This document shows positions 20,235 to 29,069 of a stretch of DNA of 48,476 nucleotides, piece after piece (within the stretch, counting starts at the first letter, position 1; the number at the start of each line of letters is the position of its first letter). A model generated the notes under the pieces. The model was given only the letters and a program-made list of their open reading frames with translations, was not told where the DNA came from and did no database searches. Both the position numbers and the translations under genes were made by a program. The DNA is from a virus, in IMG/VR virus record IMGVR_UViG_3300027839_000918, positions 1-48,476 of that record; one strand, 5' to 3'.

Positions 20235-21196
20235 TATATCGTGACGCTATCGCCCTTATAGGGTCCGACCGACTAGCCTATTTTCAACAGGTTGTGCAGA
20301 CGATTTCACGTAATAAAGATATTGAGAAATTGGATATATTTTTATTCTTAGATCGATCTTTACGGGAGGATGCCAACAAAATAATGAGGCAGCATGTTGA
20401 CGCGGTTACTCAGTACCTACCACAAGCTACTATTATCAGGCGAGAAGAAAATTGGGGGTGCGGAAAAAACATAATAGATGCTAGGCGGCATCTGTTTGAT
20501 CGGCTAGGCTATGACAAAGTTTTTATCGTTGAAGATGATATGCTTTTGTCGGACACCTATTTTTCGTATTGTCTTAATCTTTTAAATTGGGGCCGCGAAA
20601 GATACGGTAATATAGGCGCGGTTCAGGGGTGGTACAAATGTTTTTTATCTAAGGAAGAAAAATTAAAATGGTTGGGTGTGGTGCGGGCAACCTTTATATC
20701 AAATTGGTGGGGTTATGTAATTACGCACGAATGCTGGAACGATATTCGGGGGTATGTATATGAGTTTGAAAATGATAATTTGAATTGTAATTATTGGGAC
20801 CGAGATCACAAGAAAATTGTAAAGTGGTTTAAGTCTAAATTTATTTCTGTTGCACGGAAACCTAATCAGTTTTTAGTTGATACCGATTGGGAACATGCCC
20901 GTAATAAAGTAGTGCAAAGTCCCCCCACGGGGCAGGATGCTATAACTTCGCTTGCTATGCACGCCACCGGTTACGTTAGACTTGCGCCGGTTGTAAATAG
21001 GGGTCAATATGTTGGCGAAGTAGGAATCCATATGCACCCGAATTGGTTTAGGCGGGAAAGATTTAATGAAGTAGTTTTACACCCTTTTTCGGGGGATGCT
21101 ATGTGCCATTCGTTTAAACCATTTTCAGACGACATGGTGAAATATTTAAAGGAAAGTCCATCACCCATAGAGGGTCTGCGTATGGTGACACAATGA
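20231..21196 (+). CDS. Glycosyltransferase, GT-A fold
   Basis: 321 residues; ATG overlaps the previous stop (ATGA). The N-terminal Rossmann-like half has KLDIFLFLDRS, ATIIRREENWGCGKNIIDA and YDKVFIVEDDMLLSDTYFSYCLNLL, the D-x-D type motif (EDDM) of metal-dependent GT-A enzymes, similar to GT13-like and GT2-like enzymes. SNWWGYVITHECW and the later H residues could form the acceptor side. It is translationally coupled to both neighbours. The acceptor is unknown; a tail protein is likely from context. Confidence 0.75.
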   Translation: MIYRDAIALIGSDRLAYFQQVVQTISRNKDIEKLDIFLFLDRSLREDANKIMRQHVDAVTQYLPQATIIRREENWGCGKNIIDARRHLFDRLGYDKVFIVEDDMLLSDTYFSYCLNLLNWGRERYGNIGAVQGWYKCFLSKEEKLKWLGVVRATFISNWWGYVITHECWNDIRGYVYEFENDNLNCNYWDRDHKKIVKWFKSKFISVARKPNQFLVDTDWEHARNKVVQSPPTGQDAITSLAMHATGYVRLAPVVNRGQYVGEVGIHMHPNWFRRERFNEVVLHPFSGDAMCHSFKPFSDDMVKYLKESPSPIEGLRMVTQ

Positions 21197-21492
21197 ATGA
21201 ACAAAATATGGACTGGAGTCACAACAATAAATCATTTATTGAAAAAACTTTTACGTTTGCAAAAGCATTATTAGTTGGGAAAGATGTTTCCGCAGATCAA
21301 ATAAAAAAGCGGCTTGAAATCTGCGCCACCTGCGACCTTGTAAATGTATCGGCTGAAGGTTCGATGCTATGTGGTATTTGCGGCTGCAAACTACGTGAGC
21401 AAGGTTTACACAATTTGGCTAGGTACGAAGAAACGCCCGAATACGGATGCAAGCACCCCAATGGTTCCCGGTGGAAAGAACGCGGAGTATGA
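21193..21492 (+). CDS. Small Cys-rich zinc-ribbon-like protein
   Basis: 99 residues; ATGA overlap with the preceding glycosyltransferase. KKRLEICATCDLVNVSAEGSMLCGICGCKL gives C-x2-C, then C-x2-C-x-C, and a further Cys (YGCKHPNG), consistent with zinc binding. Sandwiched between two glycosyltransferases with coupled starts, it may be a partner of one of them. I recall similar short Cys motifs beside phage glycosyltransferases but cannot name a family. Confidence 0.6.
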   Translation: MNEQNMDWSHNNKSFIEKTFTFAKALLVGKDVSADQIKKRLEICATCDLVNVSAEGSMLCGICGCKLREQGLHNLARYEETPEYGCKHPNGSRWKERGV

Positions 21493-21498
21493 CATAAA

Positions 21499-23262
21499 GT
21501 GAAAATTGCAATCGTCGGTGAATCGCCTTGCAATCCGTCAGGATTTGGCCAGCAGGTTAGGATGCTCGTAGATGGTTTTTCTAGGCATGGTCACAATGTT
21601 TCGTGCGTGTCGGTTGCTTGGACGGACGAAACCTTAGACCATATCGATGAGTGGCGATTACCCAACATTCGTGATTTGGACAAAGTTGATGCGGCATTAT
21701 CTTTAATCAATCCCGATGTAGTAATTTGTTTTTGGCATACATCCGGCGTACAGGATTTTACATCGCTTAAATATCCCCCCGGTAATTGTTTAGTTTTTTA
21801 CTGGCTACCGTGGGAAGGCAGCACACTACCACCCGATAGCGAAGATTATTTTAAGCGCGTTGAGTCGGGGCGCATGGTTCATCTTTCAAACTTTGCGCAT
21901 GAGCTATGGGTTAATCACGTACAAACTAGCGAGGTTATACCGCACGGGGTAGACCCTAAAATCTTTTCACCTGATTACGCTACAAATCCTCTTGTTCAGC
22001 GCCAACTTTTAGTATCCAAATGGCGCGAAAAATTAAATGCACCTATCGATATCAACGATATAATTATTTTAAGTGTGGACCGAAACATATGGCATAAAAG
22101 GTGGGACGCCTCTTTTGACTTTATAAAAAAGTTACAAACAAAAACAGAAAAAAGAATCCGTTTTATTGCGCACACCAAAAAAATAGAAAAGGGTGTAAAA
22201 CCTGTTGATGGCTACGATTTACCCGCACTTGAAAAGACGTATGGATTAGATAAGGGAACTGTAATTTATACCAATTTTGATTGGATGCGGGGTTTACCCC
22301 GATCCGATATGGCAGACCTTTATCGAGTTGCTGATTTAAGAATTTCAATGTCACAAGGCGAGGGTTTTGGAATCCCCACAATTGAAGCGTCTATGTGTGG
22401 ATGCTTACAGATTGTAAACAATACAACTACGATGCCCGAACTATTCCCCGAGGGTAGCCCATGCCTTGCTGCTCCTGCAATGTCGGAATCGAAACGAGGT
22501 GTTTTGTATCAAGTACCTAATGTAAACGCGATGGTAGGCCGCGCTCATAGATTATTATTTAAAGCTACGGATAAGGTTAGGTCTCAAATAGTTCATTCCA
22601 ATTATAAACACGCACTTGCACATTTTACATCTGAAAAGATGGTATCCGCATGGTTGAAATTGATAGATACTAATTCAAATTATCCCGATTCAAACCGCTG
22701 GTATAGATTCCGTGACGGGTACGAAACAAATCATCACGCTGAGCGCGACAATTACCATATGGCGCAGGTGCTAACTAAGTTTGGAGACGATTCTAAAGTT
22801 TTAGAATTAGGATCATTTACGGGTAAATTTATTGAGTCCTGTATTTCAAGTGGCTTGTTTGTACACGGAATTGAACCAGATGTTGCCGCGTTTGAATTAA
22901 GCAGCAATAAATCAAAACTACTTTCTCGCAATATTTCATTTTTGGACGAATGGCCCGAAACTGATATAATTGTGGCAACCGATTTTTTAACTCTGTATCC
23001 TACAAACAAAGCGAAAGAAATTTTGGAGCTAGCCGCTTCTCGGGGTAAGTGGATCGTAATACGAAATAAGCCTCTCTATCGGAAAGGTAAAATTACGTAC
23101 GACTTAAAGTGGGCAGATAAGTTTTTAGAGGGGCTAGGTTCTGGCCGCAGATATGATTTAGAAAAGGTTATCTGTTCGCGATGGTTCAAAGAATTTTCGC
23201 ACGAAATTTGGCAAACGAAAGAGAGTTGGGAAGACGTACTCATTCCCCCAGGATTTGAATAA
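21499..23262 (+). CDS. Glycosyltransferase (GT4-like) fused to a SAM methyltransferase-like domain
   Basis: 587 residues, from a GTG start with GGAG about 11 nt upstream. Residues 1 to about 390 are a GT-B glycosyltransferase: MKIAIVGESPCNPSGFGQQVRMLVDGF at the N-terminus, IPHGVDPKIF in the middle, and MSQGEGFGIPTIEASMCG, the E-x7-E type donor site of GT4. Residues about 400-587 contain SAM-binding motif I-like VLELGSFTGKFIESC followed by VHGIEPD, and an ATDFL segment, as in class I methyltransferases. The fusion suggests sequential addition and methylation of a sugar. It lies between tail protein genes. Confidence 0.8.
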   Translation: MKIAIVGESPCNPSGFGQQVRMLVDGFSRHGHNVSCVSVAWTDETLDHIDEWRLPNIRDLDKVDAALSLINPDVVICFWHTSGVQDFTSLKYPPGNCLVFYWLPWEGSTLPPDSEDYFKRVESGRMVHLSNFAHELWVNHVQTSEVIPHGVDPKIFSPDYATNPLVQRQLLVSKWREKLNAPIDINDIIILSVDRNIWHKRWDASFDFIKKLQTKTEKRIRFIAHTKKIEKGVKPVDGYDLPALEKTYGLDKGTVIYTNFDWMRGLPRSDMADLYRVADLRISMSQGEGFGIPTIEASMCGCLQIVNNTTTMPELFPEGSPCLAAPAMSESKRGVLYQVPNVNAMVGRAHRLLFKATDKVRSQIVHSNYKHALAHFTSEKMVSAWLKLIDTNSNYPDSNRWYRFRDGYETNHHAERDNYHMAQVLTKFGDDSKVLELGSFTGKFIESCISSGLFVHGIEPDVAAFELSSNKSKLLSRNISFLDEWPETDIIVATDFLTLYPTNKAKEILELAASRGKWIVIRNKPLYRKGKITYDLKWADKFLEGLGSGRRYDLEKVICSRWFKEFSHEIWQTKESWEDVLIPPGFE

Positions 23263-25772
23263 TGGCAAATTTTATAAATTTAGTTTCTTGGAATGTTTCG
23301 TGTGCAATTCACGGTGAATATTCTGCGGGTATGTCGGTTGTAGACAAAGACGACGAATACGATGTAACCTCTCATTGGTCCCCTATTTCTTGCACGTTAG
23401 AAGCGACTGCACCTACGATCCAGGCGGCAGGTGTGGCCACCTCTGACGTAGCCGGGTCTATTCAACACGTGTACGGGATCATTGAAAGTATATCAAGCAC
23501 TGAGGGTATCAGTGAAAAAACAAAAAGTTTTAAGGTGGTGTCGTTTTTTTCTCGCCTACAAAACAAACCCGTTATCGAACATGGCACCGGTACTATCCAA
23601 TCTATTCTAAATACGATTGCACTTGGCGATTGTGGGATGCCCGCAGACTTGTTTGATTTTTCTGCTGTGCCTACGCAGTACACGTACACTGGAATTATCA
23701 AAGGTGAAAATGTATTAACTGAAATGAGAAGGTTGGCGCAGGCTGCCACGTGTTACTTATTTGTAAACGAACAAGGTAAACTAATTGTTGCTCCGTGGAA
23801 GGATGCCGGTTCCTCCGTCGATTACACGATTCCCCCCGCTTTTATTATCGGCGCTGGTAAAGAACTAACCCCGAAACCTCCTGCTTCTATTGTAAAAGTG
23901 CGGGGCCAAGATTTAGGATCGGTAGACCCACCGGGGCATTTTATTAGGTCAGCTTCAAAATTAGCTAACGCTAATTTGGGGACGGGTGGTGTTGTTAGGG
24001 CACACCATACAGGAGCATCATCACCAGCAGGTTTGTCACAAGTAACCAAGATTAGTAAGGGTGGGACCATTACCTTACCACCCAACATATGGAACGCCGA
24101 TGCTCCTAAATCAGATGAGCAGGGAATGGGAATGTCGCCGGGGGTGGAAGATGTAGCGTGGAACAGTAAAGGCGAATTGGTAAAAGTTAAAGAAAATGCA
24201 ACCCGCGAAAATTTTACTCCTTCCGGTTTGGGGGGAGTTGCCGCAACTAATTTTATTACTGCTACCGCTGTTTCAGGGCAGGGTATTTTTGGCCGTAAAA
24301 TTTTAATTATATGTAACGCGGTGCCAACTGCGGCGTCTATATCGGTCAGGACTCGAGGGCAAAGAATCACTGTTACGTTTGAAAGTGGCACCGCTGATTT
24401 GGACGCAATCATAGCGGCAATAAACGCAAATGTGGCGGCTGCAAAACAGGTGACTATGTCGGGTGTTGGAACGTCTGCGGTTTTAAATAGGTTTACTTTC
24501 TTTTTGGATGATGGGGAAACAATAGATCGTGATGAAGAATTAGAATATGGTATGGAGGCTACTTCGGTGGGATATCGACCTCCAGAAGACCTCGGGAAGT
24601 CGGGGGCGGTACGTTTCGGTGACTACAAAACAAAAACAGATTTAGACCTTAGAGCGCTTCGAGATTTTGAGAGTGGTGAGGAGGTACACAAAGCCGGTTT
24701 TCCTGCCGGTGGCGCTAGGGCCGGCCAGTCCGATGACGATATGCAATCAGATGAACCCGACCCGCTCAGAGTGGAGGCGAGTTTAGGTGATTGTAATGTT
24801 CTTACCTTTGCAGGCATTGCAAGAGAAGAAGTCGATAATGAATACATTGCATCCAATTCTCAAGCTGACTTAGTAGCCATTCGATATATCAACGAAGTGG
24901 ATTTAGATAGAAATTCGTACAAAGTAGACATGGTGTACAATCCAAACATAAAGTTAAATGATGTTGTACAATTTGACCTACCCCAAACAGGCGTTACGAT
25001 ACGGGGGCCGGTTGTCGATATGACAATAAATTATGCTGCAAATCCGCAAGCTACCATGTCGATAACGGTTCAAAATGTTTTATCGTTAGGCAACGATCCA
25101 CCTTCTTCTAATCTTATTACTTTCCCAGACATTCCATATATGGGAGGGCAGGTGTGGGTAGATAAATTTTCTAAGGCATTCAAAGCTAACTATTCTGCAA
25201 ACACTATTGCAATAGGTGCAGGCACTCCCTGCGTTATCACGGACACTGCGAACGGATTCGTGGACGCAGGCTTTATTGCCAACCAGTGGATTTATATTAC
25301 AAATTCTGCGCATCCAGAAAACATAGGGAGATTTCAAATCGCATCATTATCCGCAGGTACTCTTACGATGCGGGCAAATGATACGCTAATATCGGAAGCG
25401 GCAGGGCGTACCCTACAACTACGTCATGCGGCTGCTGAGCCTAGCGAGTTTCAATATGTCCGTGCGTTAGCCGGAACCATTGTACTTAATATGAAAGATT
25501 CGGGGGTTGCCCGGTTTGCACAGCAGACGATAGCCACTATCATAGGCAAAACATATAAATTCAAATTCTCTGCGAATCGTGTTAGCGGCGTAACTGCTTT
25601 AGTTTTTACATATGGTACCGGTTCTGCTACTATTACCCCTGCAACAGAACAAACTTTACTTGAGTATGAATATTCACACATTGCCTCCTCGATTTCTACA
25701 ACTTTAAAATGGGAGGCCACAGGAGAATGTCGGTGGGAGGTGTCTACAGTTGCCGCGCACCGTACTAATTAA
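23262..25772 (+). CDS. Tail hub / baseplate protein
   Basis: 836 residues; start overlaps the previous stop (TAATG). The N-terminal about 250 residues resemble hub proteins of siphoviruses that share the gp27-like fold (SRLQNKPVIEHGTGTIQSILNTIALGDCGM, TYTGIIKGENVLTEMRRLAQAATCYLFVNEQGKLIVAPW). The rest is beta-rich with PNIKLNDVVQFDLPQTGVTIRGPVVDMTINY, a common closing segment of such hubs, then about 230 residues ending in a lectin-like or beta-sandwich segment. It is the last clear tail gene before the replication module. Confidence 0.65.
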   Translation: MANFINLVSWNVSCAIHGEYSAGMSVVDKDDEYDVTSHWSPISCTLEATAPTIQAAGVATSDVAGSIQHVYGIIESISSTEGISEKTKSFKVVSFFSRLQNKPVIEHGTGTIQSILNTIALGDCGMPADLFDFSAVPTQYTYTGIIKGENVLTEMRRLAQAATCYLFVNEQGKLIVAPWKDAGSSVDYTIPPAFIIGAGKELTPKPPASIVKVRGQDLGSVDPPGHFIRSASKLANANLGTGGVVRAHHTGASSPAGLSQVTKISKGGTITLPPNIWNADAPKSDEQGMGMSPGVEDVAWNSKGELVKVKENATRENFTPSGLGGVAATNFITATAVSGQGIFGRKILIICNAVPTAASISVRTRGQRITVTFESGTADLDAIIAAINANVAAAKQVTMSGVGTSAVLNRFTFFLDDGETIDRDEELEYGMEATSVGYRPPEDLGKSGAVRFGDYKTKTDLDLRALRDFESGEEVHKAGFPAGGARAGQSDDDMQSDEPDPLRVEASLGDCNVLTFAGIAREEVDNEYIASNSQADLVAIRYINEVDLDRNSYKVDMVYNPNIKLNDVVQFDLPQTGVTIRGPVVDMTINYAANPQATMSITVQNVLSLGNDPPSSNLITFPDIPYMGGQVWVDKFSKAFKANYSANTIAIGAGTPCVITDTANGFVDAGFIANQWIYITNSAHPENIGRFQIASLSAGTLTMRANDTLISEAAGRTLQLRHAAAEPSEFQYVRALAGTIVLNMKDSGVARFAQQTIATIIGKTYKFKFSANRVSGVTALVFTYGTGSATITPATEQTLLEYEYSHIASSISTTLKWEATGECRWEVSTVAAHRTN

Positions 25773-25775
25773 ACT

Positions 25776-26627
25776 ATGGATAAATTTGTTTCCGACTTGT
25801 TTAGTCGCCCCCTACCTATTTCTAATGATGCGCTGGTTGTTTATTTTATTATGCGTAGCGATATAGCCAGGAATGAATCGGTGACATCCCGCATTTTAAA
25901 AGAGGACGGCAAATTGGTTTGTGGTTTGGATGTTCCCACCATTGCGCAAAGATCGGGACTTTCTGAACTCAAAGTAATAACAATGTTTGACCTGCTATCA
26001 AATGTTGGGTGGCTAAAATCCTTTTCTAAAAATACGTATCAGTTGGGGGAGGTTAATAATTTGGTGGTTTATTGGTACGTTGAAGAACTGCCCGAAGAAA
26101 TTCAACCCAAAGAAGACGAAGTGGTAGACGAAATTGTACGACTTGCCAACGAACAAAATAAACGCAGTGAGTCAAAGCGCCCTAAGCAGTTATCCCAAAA
26201 AGTGCAACAAAAGATTGCTGCCGAATCTTTAGGTGGTTTGGTACGAAAAGAAAAAGCCTCTACGCAAGTTCTGACACATTTTTGTACCAAGGTTGAAAAG
26301 TTGTCGGGTCAAAAACCAGACTTAAATTATCAAACAAAATACGTGTATGCCGGGAGGTTGCTTCGATGGTGTAACGAGGACATAAACACCACCAAAGAGT
26401 TTATTGATTGGACGTTGAAAAATTGGAAGTTGCTAAAAGATATTTTCTCTGCGGGTGATTTTCCTACTTGGAATTTACTTTGTACCAAAGCAGTTTTTGA
26501 TAGTGTTTCACGTTTTAGATTAAAGGGAATCCCTACACCTGAGCAGCGCGCCAAAAAGGATACCACCGGGTTAGCGACACGCGCCGATACAAAGGAAATC
26601 GAGGGTGCCAAAGATGCAGGATGGTAA
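25776..26627 (+). CDS. Winged-helix replication initiator-like protein
   Basis: 283 residues. Residues about 20-95 form a winged-helix pattern (ALVVYFIMRSDIARNES, LDVPTIAQRSGLSELKVITMFDLLSNVGWLKSF). A helical C-terminal domain (YQTKYVYAGRLLRWCNEDINTTKEFIDWTLKNWKLL) follows, as in DnaD-like and other phage replisome organisers. The DnaC-like loader gene overlaps its end and a DnaB-like helicase follows, supporting origin recognition or helicase recruitment. Confidence 0.65.
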   Translation: MDKFVSDLFSRPLPISNDALVVYFIMRSDIARNESVTSRILKEDGKLVCGLDVPTIAQRSGLSELKVITMFDLLSNVGWLKSFSKNTYQLGEVNNLVVYWYVEELPEEIQPKEDEVVDEIVRLANEQNKRSESKRPKQLSQKVQQKIAAESLGGLVRKEKASTQVLTHFCTKVEKLSGQKPDLNYQTKYVYAGRLLRWCNEDINTTKEFIDWTLKNWKLLKDIFSAGDFPTWNLLCTKAVFDSVSRFRLKGIPTPEQRAKKDTTGLATRADTKEIEGAKDAGW

Positions 26628-27213
26628 CAAGCAACTACTCATTACCGATCACTATCTGCGCCGATTATCCATCCCAAAAGTACATTGGGACGCCTCGTAT
26701 GAACGCATCCCGATGGGATGCAAGCACCGGGGAACTATTCGGCGATATTTAGATGACATAGAGGCCCATATTTTGACCCCTGCTGGCCTCCTGCTTTTTG
26801 GTGAGTATTCAACCGGGAAAAGTGCAATAGCGTCCCTGTGCCTAAAGGAAGCGGCACGGTGTGGGATTGTTGGGTATTGGATAAGTGCAGGCGACCTACC
26901 CCGCTATCAAATCAATGGTGAGCCTTTTGATGAGGAGGTGAGTTGTTATATTCGAGCATGTTCGGTTCCGCTGTTGGTAATCGATGAATATTTTATGCGT
27001 GCAGAAATGAAGTGGACCGAGGATGCCGTAGATGCCCTTGTAAGGCATCGAGTCGATGACCGGTTATGCACGATCATAACCACCAACCATGCTCCCCCGC
27101 AAATACAGAAGGCTAGGCCAGCCTTAGCCGCAGCATTGCTGGAAGCAGTGTACCCGGTAAAAGTGTCCGGCCACGATTTTAGAAAAGAAATGGGAAAATT
27201 GATTGACATTTAG
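26614..27213 (+). CDS. Helicase loader, DnaC/IstB-like AAA+ ATPase
   Basis: 199 residues from the ATG at 26614 with GAGGG about 8 nt upstream; a GTG at 26605 is a less likely start. Walker A is GEYSTGKSA, Walker B LLVIDEYF, and a sensor-like TIITTNHAPP follows, in the order of DnaC/IstB proteins. It should load the replicative helicase encoded next. It overlaps the preceding gene by 14 nt. Confidence 0.8.
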   Translation: MQDGNKQLLITDHYLRRLSIPKVHWDASYERIPMGCKHRGTIRRYLDDIEAHILTPAGLLLFGEYSTGKSAIASLCLKEAARCGIVGYWISAGDLPRYQINGEPFDEEVSCYIRACSVPLLVIDEYFMRAEMKWTEDAVDALVRHRVDDRLCTIITTNHAPPQIQKARPALAAALLEAVYPVKVSGHDFRKEMGKLIDI

Positions 27214-27231
27214 GTTGTGCCTACGTATGCA
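27203..27231 (+). promoter_or_regulatory. Predicted promoter of the helicase gene, covered by the 16-bp palindrome
   Basis: A perfect TTGACA at 27203-27208, a 17-bp spacer and TATGCA at 27226-27231 as a partial -10. The palindrome at 27217-27232 covers the second half of the spacer and the whole -10, a typical repressor-operator geometry. Confidence 0.5.
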
Positions 27232-27232
27232 C
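27217..27232. promoter_or_regulatory. 16-bp palindrome GTGC-N2-ACGT-N2-GCAC, site 3
   Basis: Sequence GTGCCTACGTATGCAC, flanked to T-GTGC...GCAC-A. Its first base is also a GTG that could be mistaken for a start codon of the helicase gene. Confidence 0.7.
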
Positions 27233-27249
27233 AAAAGGAACAAGAATCT

Positions 27250-28521
27250 ATGGACAGTTTAGGCGCTAGGTTAATTCGCTCGCTATTATCGGCGAAAGAA
27301 ACAACAAAACTTTCCGAGTACCGCATAAATACTTCTGATCTTTTAGGCGATGCTTCCAAAGCTATGGCGTGGGTTTTGGAGTTTGTACGAAAACATGGCG
27401 AGTGGCCATCCCAAAAAATTGTAGAGGAAAATTGTGGTGTCGAGTTGCCCAGCGAAGCAGACCCCCTAGATTATATTTGCGATCAAGTGCGCAAACGGTC
27501 GTTAGGTAAATCGTTAGAAAGTGATTTAAGAAAAGCCGCCGAAAAACTAGAAGGCCGCGACCCCGACGAAGCCATTCGACTTGTAAGCGATGCGGTAATA
27601 AGTCACCGCAAAAAATCGATAATAAAAAGTGATGTAATTAGTTTTCGTGAGTCGGGAAAAAAGCGGATTGAACTATACGATTCGTTGGCGGGGTTAGGTG
27701 GCTACCACGGAGTTGAAACACCGTGGGGGGGTCTCAACGGAATGATTCAAGGGTGGGTGGATGGTACGCTCAACGTAGTAACCGCGATGCAAAATACTGG
27801 CAAAACATGGTTCCTCGGTGTGTGTGCAAATCATGCGCTAAGTTTAGGAAAAAAGGTTGGTTTTATTACACTTGAAATGTCTACACAACGTATTGCCCGC
27901 CGTATGGATTCGATAAAATACAAAGTACCTTTTAAGCATTTACGAAACGGGGACATGGACGATGTAACTGAGGACACTTGGAAGCGGGAAGTGCTACGAG
28001 ACACCACGGGAGAGGGTGACATTTTATTTACCGACAAACAACTTATTCGGTCGGTGGGGGATGCAACATCATTTGTTATGGAATATCGACCAGACATTTT
28101 ATTTATTGACGGTGGGTATCGATTCCAAGCAGCAGGCCGTAGTAATTGGGAGCAGCAAGTTGATGTTGTGCGGAGTTTACAATTATCAGCAGAGTCAACT
28201 AATATTCCGTGGATTGTGTCAACACAACATGGGGATGCAAGTGAAACGGGCAAAGATAAAAAATCATCTACGGCGATGCGGGCATGGGGAGTTAGATTTG
28301 CTAAGGAGTGGGTTACCGATCCTGATGTAGTGATTGGATTGTTTGCCAATGAAGATTTGCGAATTTGTAAGGAGTTAGAAATTTGTTGCCTCAAAATGAG
28401 AGACAATGCGGGAGAATTTCGCAGCGAAATAAAAATAAACTGGGATACCACCGCTATGAATTTTTCAGAAATAGAAGGGGACGCCCCCGAAGATTTGGGG
28501 GAAGCGGTCGTTTCTTTTTAA
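27250..28521 (+). CDS. Replicative DNA helicase, DnaB/RecA-like
   Basis: 423 residues from the ATG at 27250, which has AAGGAA about 9 nt upstream. A GTG at 27217 would extend it, but that GTG is part of the palindrome. N-terminal helices (about 1-130) are followed by a RecA-like domain: PWGGLNGMIQGWVDGTLNVVTA, Walker A AMQNTGKTW at about residues 179-187, LEMSTQRIARRM, Walker B DILFIDGG, and a STQHG switch. This is the fold of DnaB-type hexameric helicases. Neighbours are the loader and the primase. Confidence 0.85.
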   Translation: MDSLGARLIRSLLSAKETTKLSEYRINTSDLLGDASKAMAWVLEFVRKHGEWPSQKIVEENCGVELPSEADPLDYICDQVRKRSLGKSLESDLRKAAEKLEGRDPDEAIRLVSDAVISHRKKSIIKSDVISFRESGKKRIELYDSLAGLGGYHGVETPWGGLNGMIQGWVDGTLNVVTAMQNTGKTWFLGVCANHALSLGKKVGFITLEMSTQRIARRMDSIKYKVPFKHLRNGDMDDVTEDTWKREVLRDTTGEGDILFTDKQLIRSVGDATSFVMEYRPDILFIDGGYRFQAAGRSNWEQQVDVVRSLQLSAESTNIPWIVSTQHGDASETGKDKKSSTAMRAWGVRFAKEWVTDPDVVIGLFANEDLRICKELEICCLKMRDNAGEFRSEIKINWDTTAMNFSEIEGDAPEDLGEAVVSF

Positions 28522-28522
28522 G

Positions 28523-28551
28523 TTGACATTTTATGTGATACGGGATACAGT
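28523..28551 (+). promoter_or_regulatory. Predicted sigma70-type promoter
   Basis: TTGACA at 28523-28528, a 17-bp spacer and TACAGT at 28546-28551, in the gap after the helicase gene. It is followed by a short tandem TTAACCT-like repeat and the start at 28585. Confidence 0.5.
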
Positions 28552-28584
28552 CCACCTTAACCTTTAACCTTTGGGGATTTAACT

Positions 28585-28863
28585 ATGGAAATCACTTTGC
28601 ACGGAAAAGTTGAAGGGCACGAACTTACAAAAAATCTTTTTGCATCGTTTGATTGGCAGGGAGTCTACGAAGAAGAACCGCAAACCTATGATTGCCCCGG
28701 TGGTTGGTCATGGGAATGCCACGAAGTAACGAACGCAAAAGTTTATGATAATTGGGAGTGTACGAAGGGACGCGATGCCACCAATAATCAAATTGAAGAA
28801 ATGACAACTCACGTGACCGATTGGAAACCTCAAGAAGCGTTTGATCGGTCTGATAACGATTAG
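28585..28863 (+). CDS. Hypothetical protein
   Basis: 92 residues, GGGG upstream, downstream of a predicted promoter. Acidic, with Trp and Cys (DCPGGWSWECHEVTNAKVYDNWECTKG). No family recognised. It lies inside the replication module between helicase and primase genes. Confidence 0.5.
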   Translation: MEITLHGKVEGHELTKNLFASFDWQGVYEEEPQTYDCPGGWSWECHEVTNAKVYDNWECTKGRDATNNQIEEMTTHVTDWKPQEAFDRSDND

Positions 28864-28874
28864 GAAGGTGCCAG

Positions 28875-29054
28875 ATGAAATTGATAGTAAAAAAATCACG
28901 CTCAGGCAAGTGGTATATCGGACCATTCAAAAAAACGGATTGTAGGTTTAAGTGGGCGGGACCGTATCCAACTCAGGCCGATGCGAACGAGGATCGACTG
29001 GGGATGGGGCGTTTTATGCGAGGCAGTGGATTATTTGAAAGCAAGAAAAATTAG
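28875..29054 (+). CDS. Small basic hypothetical protein (59 residues)
   Basis: ATG at 28875 with GGAAGG about 6 nt upstream and TAG at 29052. The product begins MKLIVKKSRSGKWYIGPF and ends GSGLFESKKN. The strong binding site, position between two genes and absence of another frame support it. Function unknown. Confidence 0.55.
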   Translation: MKLIVKKSRSGKWYIGPFKKTDCRFKWAGPYPTQADANEDRLGMGRFMRGSGLFESKKN

Positions 29055-29069
29055 GCACGACAAATACGT

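Noticed and set aside
23822-24412. 196-codon minus-strand frame
   Set aside because: Antisense to the tail hub gene; composition is that of a shadow frame.
27217-27249. GTG start for the helicase
   Set aside because: The GTG is part of the palindrome shared by five sites, and the ATG at 27250 has a proper binding site.
27831-28451. 206-codon minus-strand frame
   Set aside because: It lies wholly inside the well-supported helicase gene; the sequence has no recognisable domain.
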